From Sipunculus nudus (Eukaryota; Annelida; Sipuncula; Golfingiida; Sipunculidae): DNA of 64,000 nt. Under the pieces are notes generated by a model. The model was not told the origin of the DNA. It ran no database searches and saw nothing but the letters and a program-made list of their open reading frames with translations. This document shows, piece by piece, positions 1-10,570 of the stretch. The DNA is taken from NCBI GenBank assembly GCA_026874595.1, contig CM049310.1, positions 5,582,001 to 5,646,000 on the forward strand, read 5' to 3'. The position numbers were made by a program, and so were the translations under genes. How positions within the stretch are numbered: position 1 is the first letter of the stretch; each line of letters starts with the position of its first letter.

Positions 1-239
1 TGCATTAGCAAGTTGGGTAGCGATATCTTAAACAATTTTTTGATAATATTACGAAGATTTGACATCACCATTTCAGCTCAATTGTGAGACCTAAAGAAGG
101 AAATTGATTTCATGCTTTACAGAACTAAGGTACGTTCAAACTATTACAGATAAGTAAAAAAAGGCTAGATCAATCGGAACATCAAATGGGGGAGAATCAG
201 GGGTGGGGTGTAGGGTGGGAGTTAGGTTGAGATCCGTGA
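1..239. other. non-coding, nothing recognised
   Basis: AT-rich sequence with no coding, RNA or repeat feature that I can support. Confidence 0.5.
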
Positions 240-1590
240 ATCCGTATGACAGTAACAAGACGTTTATTTGAATTTATATGTCCAATACCATCTCGTTCTC
301 TGATTCTGGACATCCTCAGGGACATCCTTAATGTTTTTGGCGGCGTTGGTTTGTTGAAATCGAAGATTTCCGGCAAGCATATTGGTCAGTTGCGTAATTT
401 AAGTCTGTTTTTCACGTTTTTTGTTTGTCAACACTCTACTGAATACAATTTTGCAGCAATCGCTTTGAAATTATACATTTGGCATACAGTCGTTAACCCT
501 CAAAGCCTCTCGATTTTGGTCAATATAGGTCAAAGTTCAAGGTCATCGAAGAACTTTATAACTCAAAAACTCATAACTTTGTCAACTTTGTTCTTTTATT
601 CAAAATGTACCACATTTTTTTCCTCTATGTATTAACATATGACGGTCTAGTCAACTATCATTCCAGTTGTGTCCGTCTGTCAGTATGTCCGTCTGTTCGT
701 CAGTTGCCGTCAAATCCGTGTCTCTGCTTTTGTTCATCAGTTGTCGTCAAATTCATGTCTCTGCTTGTTCTTTTGTCTGACATTAGGCTTTCTAGAGGCC
801 AGATGTTTTAGCAACGGCTCTGGATGTTATAACTTTGACAGATTTTCTTTAGTTTTGGAAGCCTAAATTCTTTTGGTGCAAATAGGTCAAAGGTCAAGGT
901 CGTCCATAACCACAAAATATATTTTCTTCATATCTTCGAAAAAAACCATCGTAGAAGCATAAATTGGAGCTCTTTTCTTTGTATTCGTCATTCCATGGCC
1001 TTTCTTCGGATGTGGAGCAGCCTCAATCTGCTGTAACCATGGTTAAGCATTTTCTCAGATTCATGATATTCGAAATGTTAGGACATATCTTTCTAACTTA
1101 ATCACTTTTAAAGCTAGAGAGGTCCAGTTGTTTTTGTCAGGTAGAATATAATTAAATTTGTATTAATTTCTTGTACAATCTCGCAGCCATTCTCTTCAAA
1201 CGAGATTTTCGAAATACTGTTCTCGTCCTACAGGCCACAAGTCTTGAGCAATCGATCTGAAACTTCTGTTTTGTTTTGTTTTTTTATTTCAAAATAGGTC
1301 AATTTTAAAGTCTAGGTCATCGGAAAACCTCAAAATTTTATTTTCCTTATAACTTCGTCAAAATGTGTCCTATCTACACACACCATTGCTCATTTTACTT
1401 GCACATGCGTTCCACATTATGATTTGGGGTAACCTGTCGTCCAGGTTGTGTCAGTTTTTCAGTATACCCGTCTGTCTGTCTGCTGTTGTCAGTTTCGTCT
1501 ACTCGCTTGTTCTTTTATCTAACTTATGCCATTCTACAGACCTGTCCGACTATCCGTCTTATTTCAGCTTCCGGCAAGCGCAACCTCTGG
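240..1590 (+). repeat. degenerate interspersed repeat, about three units of ~380 bp
   Basis: Three successive degenerate copies share the order 'ATAGGTCAAAGGTCAAGGTC'-like block, then 'cataacttcgtcaaaatgt'-like text, then a 'gtccgtctgtc' block. The GGTCA blocks lie near 521-547, 884-903 and 1291-1322. The same text types recur at 18.25-18.4, 23.4-23.7, 34-36 and 40.6-43 kb, so this is an interspersed family. Short open frames here (for example 246-635) have no domain-like composition and are not called genes. Confidence 0.6.
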
Positions 1591-1754
1591 TCGTTTAGTT
1601 TGTTTGTCTGTTGTTAACAACAACAATTAATAACAAAATGTTGGGGTGATCCGTATCACCATCTGGGTCCAGGAATTGTTTGAAGGAAAACTGCTGCATA
1701 TTTGTCAATGTCATATGGCGAAGGCCTGTGCTCTCTGAGTGCAAATTTCTAGTT
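1590..1754 (+). repeat. truncated MITE-like element (same family as 44711-44985)
   Basis: Positions ~1640-1754 align with 44858-44985. Shared landmarks are 'gatc.g.atcaccatctgg', 'ttt.aaggaaaa.tgctg' and the 3' end 'gctctctgagtgcaaattt' followed by ctagtt. The 5' half is missing or too diverged to align. Confidence 0.6.
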
Positions 1755-2377
1755 CCGAATGTAAAGCTAATAACACCGTATCTACTCTGTACCATATGGT
1801 GTGGTTCAAAGAGCCCCGCTAGTGGTCTTCACAAGGCCTGTAGTCTTAGTTTAATATGTCCCAATAAACTCTCCTTGTTTCCAGTGCCCATGATCCTGGA
1901 TTGATTTCTCACGTTTTTCTGCTACTTTCCGTCTACTTTCTCTGACGGTTTGGTTCAGTGTGTATCGGTAATTTTCCGAAACTTGTTCTCTAGTGCTTCA
2001 TGGTCAGTGTTCAGATGCAAGACTTCATAGAGTCAAACTAATACTTGCTTATTAACTTATTTACAGACACAACAGATTTCCGGAGTTTTTTGTGCTGACG
2101 CCGGTCATTGATTTAAGAATATCTTACTTTCATGTGCACACTGAAAAATACATTTGCTGATCTCTTTAAAGTCTTCCATGTTTAAAAGTAGGCTCCCGTG
2201 TGACAACAAATCATAATTGTAATTTGTCTTAAATCCATACATTCTACAATATTAATTAACCGTGGCAGCGGAAAGGAAGAGTGAAACTAAAATGAAGGCT
2301 TCGGTATAGAATATAACTGAAATCCGTGTCATGCATGTAACGCATCAAACAATTAACCGTGACATATTTCATTATAG
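1755..2377. other. non-coding; probable intron or 5' flank of the galaxin-like gene
   Basis: No coding feature could be established. The exon at 2378 begins inside a codon, so at least one more 5' exon, carrying the start codon and probably a signal peptide, must lie here or left of the window. I could not identify it. Confidence 0.4.
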
Positions 2378-4871
2378 GGCCTGATGGCATGCCGGGAGCA
2401 ACTTGGCCATGGTTCCCGCCCCCACACAGAGAGGGCTATTACCCGCCAGGGCCGACGGGGATTATCGTCAGTAAGTAACCTTTAACATACTTAAAATAAA
2501 AATTATATTTTTGGAATATTTATATATATATTGATCCCCTTGCTCCGACTATTTGAATGTGTCTTACGAAACTGACGTCTGTGGATATCGCTAAAATACC
2601 TGTACATAGGGAAAAACACAGAGACAGGCATGTAGCAAAATATGTTGGAATATGAGCTATACAAATTTAACAATAAATCATTCCAGCTTCTAGATATTTT
2701 ACTAACTGCATCCCCACTGAAAACTTAAAATATCTGAAACCTTTTTTTCAGGAAATACCACCTGTGGCACACAGGAGAATGACCCATACAGCAGTGTATG
2801 TTGTGGAGGAAAGGTTCACGCCCGGAATGGAAGCAGGCTAGCCTGTTGCGGTACAGAACTCTATTCAATTGCACAACAAATCTGTTGCAACGATCATGTA
2901 AGAACCCGACTCCCAGGCTACGCTTGTTGCGGAACAAATGCCTATGACTTCTACTCTCAGGTGTGTTGTGATGGGACCACAAAGGTGCGCTTCTCTCTCA
3001 GTGACCTCTGTTGTGGAAATAATCTGTAAAACCCGACGACCCATACGTGCTGTGATAATGTGCTTCACCAGAAGAAAAGTTATTTTGATTCCTGTTGTTC
3101 CTCTGAGCTTTATGATCGATTTAGCCAATTGTGTTGTGATGGTCAAATACAAGAACGTTCTTCCCCAGTTTTAGCCTGTTGTGGATCCCGTGTCTATAAT
3201 TCTAGCACCCTTATTTGCTGCAACGGAAACACTGCGCCTGGGCCATCCCTGCAGTATGGCTGTTGTGGAAACAGGGCGTATGACAGGTACAATCAGATAT
3301 GTTGTGGAAACAAACTAAAGTCTCGTCCCGACTATCGCACACAGTGCTGCGGGGAAAACACTTATAAGACAGACAGCGAGTTATGTTGTGGTGGCAAGAG
3401 ATACCCTCGCAGTGACGTTCGTAATCAACGATGTTGTGGATCTCATATATATGATTATAGCAAAGAGGTATGTTGTCTGGGTAACGTTTATCCGAAGGAG
3501 TACCAACATCAGTCAGGCTGTTGTGGTACCAAGGTGTACAACAGAAGTAGCAGTGTGTGCTGTTTAGGACAGCTACACTCGCGTCCTGAAGAAAGAACAG
3601 CTTGTTGTTACACGAATATATATAAAACAACTAGTCAAATTTGTTGTGCTGGAAGAATTCATTCAAAATCAGATCAGGGGAACGCTTGCTGTATTAACCG
3701 ATTGTATAACACATCTACCCAGATCTGTTGCAGAGGGAAGATTCTGGACACGCAGAGCCTTACATCCTCTTGTTGTGGACAACACGTATATGACCGATTG
3801 TCACAGACCTGTTGTAGAGGACGACTACACGACAATATCGTGAGTTCCAGGAGGTCATGTTGCGGAGATCAGTCTTATAATTACACAAGTCACCTGTGTT
3901 GTGGAGGGCGGTTATCACCTCGACCCGATCCACGCTCTGCCTGTTGCGGTTATAATGCGTACAACACCCAAAACCATACATGTTGTGGCGGAAATATTAA
4001 GTTGAAATCAAGCCCGAGGGAAGCATGTTGCGTCAAGCAAGTATATGACACAACAAAAAAGATCTGCTGTGGAGGTTCAGTGCAAGATAAGCAAGGTCAG
4101 TCCTCATCTTGTTGTGGAAGTCGTGTGTACGACCGATCATCACAGATTTGTTGTGTAGGGCAAGTGAAGAATAAAGTAGGCCTCTCGTCATCCTGTTGTG
4201 GAAGCAGTGTGTACGACCGATCATCACAGATCTGTTGTGGAGGACGTGTGCATAACAACCTCGGGGGTTCCATTCAGTCTTGCTGCGGAGTTCAGCCTTA
4301 TAACTACACAAGTCACCTGTGTTGTAAAGGAAGGTTGTCTCGTCGACCCGGTCCACGCTCTGCCTGTTGCGGCTATAATACGTACAATACCCAAGGCCGT
4401 ATATGTTGTGGTGAAAGCATTAAGTTGATGTCAAATCTGAGGGAAGCATGTTGCGTCAAGCAAGTATATGACACAACAAAAAAGATTTGCTGTGGAGGTT
4501 CAGTGCAAGATAAGCAAGGTCAGTCATCATCTTGTTGTGGAAGTCGTGTTTATGACCGATCATCACAGATCTGTTGTGGTGGACTCGTTTCACAGAGGCA
4601 AAAAAACTTTACTACTTGTTGTGGTGTTAAACCTTATGATGACAAAAGGTTTATGTGTTGCTCAGAAAGGGTCGAACCTCGTCTTTTTCAAAGCTCAGCT
4701 TGTTGTGGGACAAGAGTTTATGACAACAAGAAGAACATTTGTTGTGCAGGGAGACTTCAGTCCCGACCGAGCCCGTTTTCTCACTGCTGTATCTCACAGG
4801 CTTACGACCCAGTACTGTTTAAGTGTTGTAGGGGAAGAGTAATACCAGAGTGCCCTTATCAACGTGGATAA
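2378..4871 (+). CDS. galaxin-like cysteine-rich repeat protein (5' partial, interrupted by in-frame TAA)
   Basis: Two exons are visible. Exon 2378-2470 (acceptor attatag, donor GTAAGT) encodes a Pro/Gly-rich linker with WPWFPPPHREGYYPPGP. Exon 2752-4871 (acceptor ctttttttcag) joins in phase and encodes about 25 repeats of the form CCGxxxYxxxxxxCCxG plus a ~10-15 residue spacer, ending at TAA 4869-4871. Paired CysCys dipeptides in this spacing define galaxins, secreted matrix proteins first described from coral skeletons and reported from mollusc tissues; a disulfide-rich extracellular role, perhaps in shell or epithelial matrix, is inferred. The first exon with a signal peptide is not seen. 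The frame is open except for TAA at 3027-3029, and the repeat pattern continues on both sides. The allele is therefore either inactivated or carries a sequence error. Reading from the GTG at 3060 would ignore four good upstream repeats. Confidence 0.85.
3027..3029 (+). other. in-frame TAA in the galaxin repeat region
   Basis: The upstream repeat reads CCGNNL, then TAA, then NPTTHTCCDN. In the other repeats this position is Tyr (CCGTNAY, CCGSRVY, CCGTELY). A single base change from TAT or TAC explains it. The frame is unchanged afterwards, so this is a point nonsense change, not an indel. A mini-intron using the overlapping GTAAAA would be only about 46-54 nt and would remove conserved repeat residues. 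Confidence 0.85.
3858..4577 (+). repeat. internal segmental duplication of four galaxin repeats (period 423 bp)
   Basis: Block 3858-4154 and block 4281-4577 correspond at an offset of exactly 423 bp (141 codons). Each contains, in order, the CCG..YNYTSHLCC, CCGYN.YNTQ, CCVKQVYDTTKKICCGG and CCGSRVYDRSSQICC repeats. The last two are nearly identical at DNA level (4021-4150 against 4444-4573). One extra repeat lies between the blocks. Recent unequal exchange within the array is the likely cause. Confidence 0.85.
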
Positions 4872-5738
4872 AAACAAGCAACTGTTGACAATGTTACTGG
4901 AGCCAGTGTCGGTTAAGTGTCACAAAACACGCTCAACAGAGATTTGAAATGGCTGATGAAGAAAATAACGATCGTTCACTCTTGGTACCTGTCGCTGAGA
5001 TCGGTGCCGGTTTGTATCCTGCCTTGGGGCTCTGGGGCTGTGGGTGCTGTAGCTTTCTCCGGTCACCGGTGCGGGAAAACGGTGGCGGCCTCTCGCGATA
5101 TCCTGCTTGACTTGTGTGGCATCACGTCTATCGGCTCCATCAAAATTACGCTTGAGGAGCGCTCTAGGCTGAAGTCCCAGCTACAGCAACCTGTAGCTGC
5201 TCGATAAAGCAAAACCATCTTCAGCCCGTCAATATGAGATTTGAAATGTTTTTCATGTGCTGATCATATATGGATGTTCATAGAATGATTTTCTTTTCAT
5301 ATTTAACCTTTTTTTAACTGTATAAGTATCATTCTATTTCCAAATGCATAGGGTATCAATTACCGCATTATATAAAATTCCGTTTATATGTCAATACAAG
5401 TCTTCTTATAACATTTTATGCTATTATTGACAAAGATGATAGGGTTAAATGCTTCCAAGATGACAGGTTTCGATTTCTGATACATATACTTTGAGTATTT
5501 TACATGGAATATAGCATCAGACTCAGGCATTTTTAAAATATGAGGTTCATATGGCTTTGTGTTAAATGAATATGGTATATACTTTTGTACAGTGTATATT
5601 TTAGCATGTACTATCTTGTTGAAGAAGCAGTTGTCGCAGAATGTTTCTTTTTTATTTGGTTTATAATAGAACTTATTATTTAGCTTATATACCAATCATT
5701 TTATTTTGCTTTTGAAGACCAGTTTACATTCATTCCAG
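4872..5738. other. 3' flank of galaxin gene with a short GC-rich open segment
   Basis: Positions 4949-5110 read ATG..TGA as 53 codons beginning MADEENNDRSLLVPVAEIGA. An overlapping frame stays open 4917-5207. The stretch is clearly more GC-rich than its surroundings. I recognise no family. It could be galaxin 3' UTR, a small gene or an old insertion. The remainder (5210-5738) is AT-rich with nothing seen. Confidence 0.25.
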
Positions 5739-5833
5739 ATACGAGAGAAGTTCAACCACATGATACCTTGTGTGGAAGCCGTGTGTATGACTGGTGGTGC
5801 CATATGTTTTTTTCAACTGTTGATATATATTAA
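5739..5833 (+). pseudogene. orphan or broken galaxin-type exon
   Basis: After a plausible acceptor (tacattcattccag) the sequence reads in phase 1 as TREVQPHDTLCGSRVYDWWCH and then runs into unrelated sequence and TAA at 5831. CGSRVYD is the galaxin repeat core, and the DNA closely matches the unit at ~4107-4130 of the intact array. The entry phase equals that of the real galaxin exon at 2752. Only one repeat survives, and the second CC pair is missing. It is probably the relic of a tandem galaxin duplicate. An alternative last exon is possible but less likely. Confidence 0.6.
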
Positions 5834-8073
5834 CGCAATCATAAAGAATGCCAAATTACATCAATAGTTTATCTTTCTCAGCTGTGGTTCTATCTATTGT
5901 CCTGAACCTGGTCCATTTATTATGTAAACTTCCCCGAACCTCGCCGTTGGGGGGAGGGGGGGGGGGGTATTGTTTTCAGTCAAGTGGTCATCCCGAGTCA
6001 TCAAACTCAGAGAGAGAGAGAGAGTATCACCTTTGTTTTAAATAAAGTATGGTATATTTATATAATTTCTAATATTCCATCCAGTTCACGTTCTACATAT
6101 AAATTGAATAAAATATAAATCTTTCAATGCAAATGTTCATAGGTAGGTATTATGTTCATGCATGGACCCTCTTTGCTTTTATATACCCGACGTTCAACCA
6201 TATACTACAAAGTTAACACAAAACACAACACCTTTGTCTGACTTTCGGGGTGCTAAAATTATGTAAGGTAAAAAAGTCTCTAGGTTCAACAATTACGGAT
6301 TTTAATAGACTGGCCCAGTCAATGAAATGGCTCTCAATTGTTGTCTCTGACAGAGAAATCGTCCCCTCCTTGTATCGCACTTACTGTCGATACCGCCACC
6401 TCGCGGCAACTTATATAACTAATCACAATTCTCTGACCCTCTTATTTCATCGAATGGTAAACTCGGGACGTTCCGGACAGTCAGCGCCACACATCACCGC
6501 CTCCCTAAACTAAGGTCTTTCCCAGTGACGTAAGGATTAATTTCAAAACCAACATGGGTAATTCAGTAATCGCACTTTGTGGGCTTCCAGCTTGCTATTT
6601 ATATTCCCATTTAATCAGTCTTCAAATGTTTAGGTCCTCGGCTATTTTGAGTACGGCAAGACTTTCAACACTATATATAACCCTTTGCCTCAGTGAGTCA
6701 GTATGTCACAGTTTATCAGACCATCGCATTTCAAAACAAGCCGGTTCAAAAACTCTAGTTCAGCCAATAAGCGTGAGATATACAGGTCCACACGCGACGA
6801 ACGCAGTCAAACAGTGATTTATGTACCGGCTGGCTGAAACGATCACGGCGATCAGCGTGGTGGCAACTTAAAAATAAAGTATCAAGACTTTCATGTTTAA
6901 CTTGAACACTAACAAATTCACATTACAAAATCGATGCGACAGGGTCTACAGTGCACTCACATTTGGTCTATGGACCATAATGTTCGAACAGCAGAGTATT
7001 AACATAGGACACAAAGGTCCATGTACGCACTTCTGAATACACGATTTCAGTGCGAATGTTACAAAGCGGGTTGTGCTGCCTGTTGACCATGGGACCGCTG
7101 TTAGCGTGACTTCTGAGGCCTGACTTCCCGATATGCAAATGTGAGGGAATCATCAGGAGCCTCATGACGCCCAAATATGCAAATCTTAGGGATTCACAAT
7201 ACAGCCTAAAAAAAGGAGAAAAAGTTAAGGGTTTATAGTCTGATATCACTGAACATTTCAGTCTCATCCGACTTTACACTTTGCCCTCCTGGTCTTTCGG
7301 GCTTGTTCATTCTTGTAGCTTTTCTCGGCTCCCCGGGGAGCATACAAACCCAAGCAGCCATCAGAAGCACCTTCATAAACATTTACACTGTTAATAGTAG
7401 AAGGTAATAAAATGTAAACCTTCTCTCACGCTATCTGATTAAGCACAGTTGTTTCAGGTCCGCTTTGATACGCAGGGATTTGTAGTGAATGATGCGTTTC
7501 ATATTTGTTAATTTTACCTTATGTTTACATGATCTTTTATCACGTTTACTGGAACACGAAGCTTTCAGATTCTTGCTGCAGTTAGCAGCGTGAGGGCTGC
7601 GGTTACCTAAATATGTATACACTAAAAGTGTAGTTTTAGCAGTATTTCGCCGTGCACGTTAAACAGTATCTTACTACGCAACAAAATTGTGGTAATTTAC
7701 CACAAGACAATGCATGGTGAGGAGGATACAGAATGATGCAGGCGCGTAGTCTTAGCGAGGTTTTTGTACCGGAAAAAAAGTTTGGAACAGGGGAATTATG
7801 CATGAAGGGAAGATGACGTCACGTCTTCCACTGCTTTACGACGGTTTGTGAAGAAGAGAAAAGTTGGTGAGGTTTTTAAATATCATTATTAAATCATGCA
7901 TACAAGTATCAGTTATGCACCTACTCATCTGAAACACTTGGGGCATTTGTTGTACACATGGAGTTTCATTGAATTGTACCCGATTCTCAGGTCCGATGTG
8001 GTATCACTGGATGCCACAGATAAAAATATCGTTACTGGACTAGACATATGTTGCTTGCAGGAACTGACAGATA

Positions 8074-8076
<3 letters not shown>
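5834..8076. other. non-coding region
   Basis: Contains a G-rich tract at 5949-5967 and a short (GA)n at 6009-6024. A CRE-type TGACGTCA lies near 7813-7822. No gene, splice-supported exon or transposon was recognised; short open frames such as 6250-6513 and 6554-6817 have no family features. Confidence 0.4.

Positions 8077-8152
<76 letters not shown>
8077..8152. repeat. (TA)n microsatellite
   Basis: Uninterrupted alternating TA run with one TT interruption near 8143. Open frames reading Tyr-Ile runs on both strands are artefacts of this tract. Confidence 0.98.
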
Positions 8153-9672
8153 TGTCAATTACACTTGGTCAGCTTTATCACCATACGTTTGAACTAAAAT
8201 TGAAACATGCTACTCTTAGCATATCTATATCAAATCCATGTCAGATAAATGATTATATATGTGTTGCTTTTTGAATGACCTACCGGCCTAATGACTATGA
8301 TAGTCTCATTCTACTTAAGTATATTATTATTCATGTTTATTGATTAAGCTATGCATAGCCCTCCTTGGTACAGCACAGGCATAACCAAATGAAATCCTTA
8401 ACGGTGAATTACATACAAGCCTCTTCAAAAAGCTACATACTTTTGATAATGCCAAGTCAAATAATTGATAACTACATTTACGTAAGGTTGATTTAAAATT
8501 AAGTATATTAAAAGTAGGGACTTCATATGAAGCGCAAATGTAAAACTCTTTCTAAATGTGTAAACATTCTTGTGCATGGACACACTGTTTATTTATTTTG
8601 CGATCATATGTTGTTTATTGTAGAAAATAATTAAATATGTTCCACTTCATAATACGATAACATTTATAATATTACAGTATACAAAAAAGAAGTTTGACAG
8701 AGTCAAAACCCATATTATCTTTGCATTCTTTGGAGTCATCAAATTTCGGGTAATGGCGACCAGCAATTTTTTTTCGAAGTTCAGAACATAATCGGCAGGT
8801 AAAATATTGAGATCGCCATATGATGCCTAACACCTGACAGGTCGATCGGTTAAGAGCAAACGACGGTCTGGCCCAGACGTCATTGTTAGATAATGTTGGA
8901 AATTGTAAACCAGGACGCAGATCAAAACATTAGCATAATATATGTAAATTTGTCCTGCATTGTCTCACTTCGTAGGGACAGTTCAAGTTGGTTAAACATT
9001 CGAGGGAAGTTACGGTATTGTATATTAGGCAAAACTTGAAACAAATCAAAGAAATCATTTATTTTATAAGTTTACCTTAATGTCCTGTTGTATGTTTTAA
9101 CTGATTGTATAACAAGCAAACACCCAGCTTTTTACTATTAACACATGTATAAACCAGCTATAAACCATACCCAATTGACCTTCTAGTTGTTACAGCTTGT
9201 CGGTTGTTTTTAAATAGCTATCAAACCGTTGAAGTGGCCTTTGTGCTTCCTGGAGAGGATTTCGCAGATCATCCCTGTAGTATAGAGTTTCGTGTCGGTG
9301 AGTACACTATCATTTTCTTCTCATTTGAAAAGTTGCTTAGCACAGTGAATACACTTAAGATATAGGAGAGTCTGTTAAAATGCTTGTCTTGATTTAAAAA
9401 AAAAACCATAAATATTATTAACAAATGAAATAGTAAAATTAGATAATGTAAAAAGCTTTCCAATGCTTGAGTTTATACAAACCTTGAAAGTTTAAATGTC
9501 AAATGGTCATTGGCTCGAATTCGACAAATTGATAATGCTCTGTTGTCTGCATCTGACATGATTTTCTTAATATATTTCCTTTCTGTGTAGAAAAACATAA
9601 AAGCATGTATACTATATAAAAGGACAAAAACTATTTCTTTCTTTCTGCATCATAAAAATGATATGTATTTTC
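8153..9672. other. AT-rich non-coding region
   Basis: No coding, RNA or clear repeat feature seen. Confidence 0.45.
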
Positions 9673-9797
9673 TTGGTTAAATTTTGTTAGTCATGATTTA
9701 AAAAAGGTGGTGCAAGGCAGGATAATTATTAACATTTTCTAGGTTAAATTTCGTTAGTCATGATTTAAAAATGTTAATAATTATCTTGCCAGGCACC
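9673..9797. repeat. interleaved direct and inverted repeats
   Basis: A 32 bp direct repeat (9673-9704 and 9740-9771, one or two differences, core 'gttagtcatgatttaaaaa') is interleaved with a 29 bp inverted repeat (9709-9737 against 9769-9797, 3 mismatches, core 'gataattattaacattt'). The arrangement suggests a small foldback element or nested insertion. Confidence 0.75.
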
Positions 9798-10511
9798 AGC
9801 TTTCTTCTTTCCTAATTAGTTCCTTATTTTTAAGGTGTTTGTTGAATCATATGATTACGTATGGAAAGAAAGGAAAACATTCGCAAGGAGGGAATTGAAA
9901 AAAGTCACTATATATAGCTACTCCGGGATCGAACGGAGTGCCCTGTCGAAAATTAAGCAAACTCGCCTGCTGGTTACCTGGGCAGGGTAACCTCCAGTTG
10001 GCTTTGTGAAAATCATTGAACATTGCATAGCAAATGTGACCGGAAACGTTTAGGTTGCTGGCTACGATTTTGAAGATTTTGAATGTTCCTATTTGATCAG
10101 CCTCGTGCAAGACTGGCCTGACTCCCTCAGCGCACATGTACAATTTATCGGTCTTCTTCCATTGACAATTTCGAAAATAGTGTTTCGGAATGATGTCAGG
10201 AAAATGTTATTTGCTAACGAAATTGTGATAAATTTAATCTCTAAAAAGAACTCAGAGCACCGAGATTCATTTGACCAAAACTCATGCGGGACATTATTAA
10301 GGAGTGCCTCCACGGGCGACCTGATGATCATGATGAGCGCATGTTATCTTGTATTGTTCTGGCACAACAGCTACCGGGTAAAAGGGACATAATCAGGAAC
10401 AATATTATACCTTTTTTCACACTATGAGTTCAGTTTTGCTTTATACAAAAGTTTCCAAATTAAAATCATCCCAGCATACAGTTCCAGTATCTCGCATACG
10501 GCTGTTTAACA
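9798..10511. other. non-coding region, unsupported overlapping frames
   Basis: Overlapping open frames exist on both strands at 10089-10392 (99 codons on plus, 80 on minus). Neither has recognisable domains, splice support or coding-like composition. 'GGTTACC..GGTAACC' at ~9973-9993 is a minor inverted pair. Confidence 0.35.
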
Positions 10512-10570
10512 CCTTGTTATGGCTCTGCGTGTTGGTAAACAGGACACGTGTGTCTGTTACCATAACAAGG
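10512..10570. repeat. nested inverted repeat (cruciform-capable)
   Basis: CCTTGTTATGG at 10512-10522 is perfectly inverted as CCATAACAAGG at 10560-10570. Within it, GGTAAACAG..CTGTTACC and the palindromic core ACACGTGT give a second stem. Weaker outer similarity (gctgtttaac near 10501, tgtttaaccagc near 10611) hints at a slightly larger foldback element. Confidence 0.6.

Noticed and set aside
3026-3079. Mini-intron removing the galaxin TAA
   Set aside because: At 46-54 nt it would be too short for a typical metazoan intron and would delete the CC pair and spacer expected in the repeat pattern.
3211-3630. 139-codon minus-strand frame and others opposite the galaxin exon
   Set aside because: Shadows created by the repetitive TGTTGT codons of the galaxin array.
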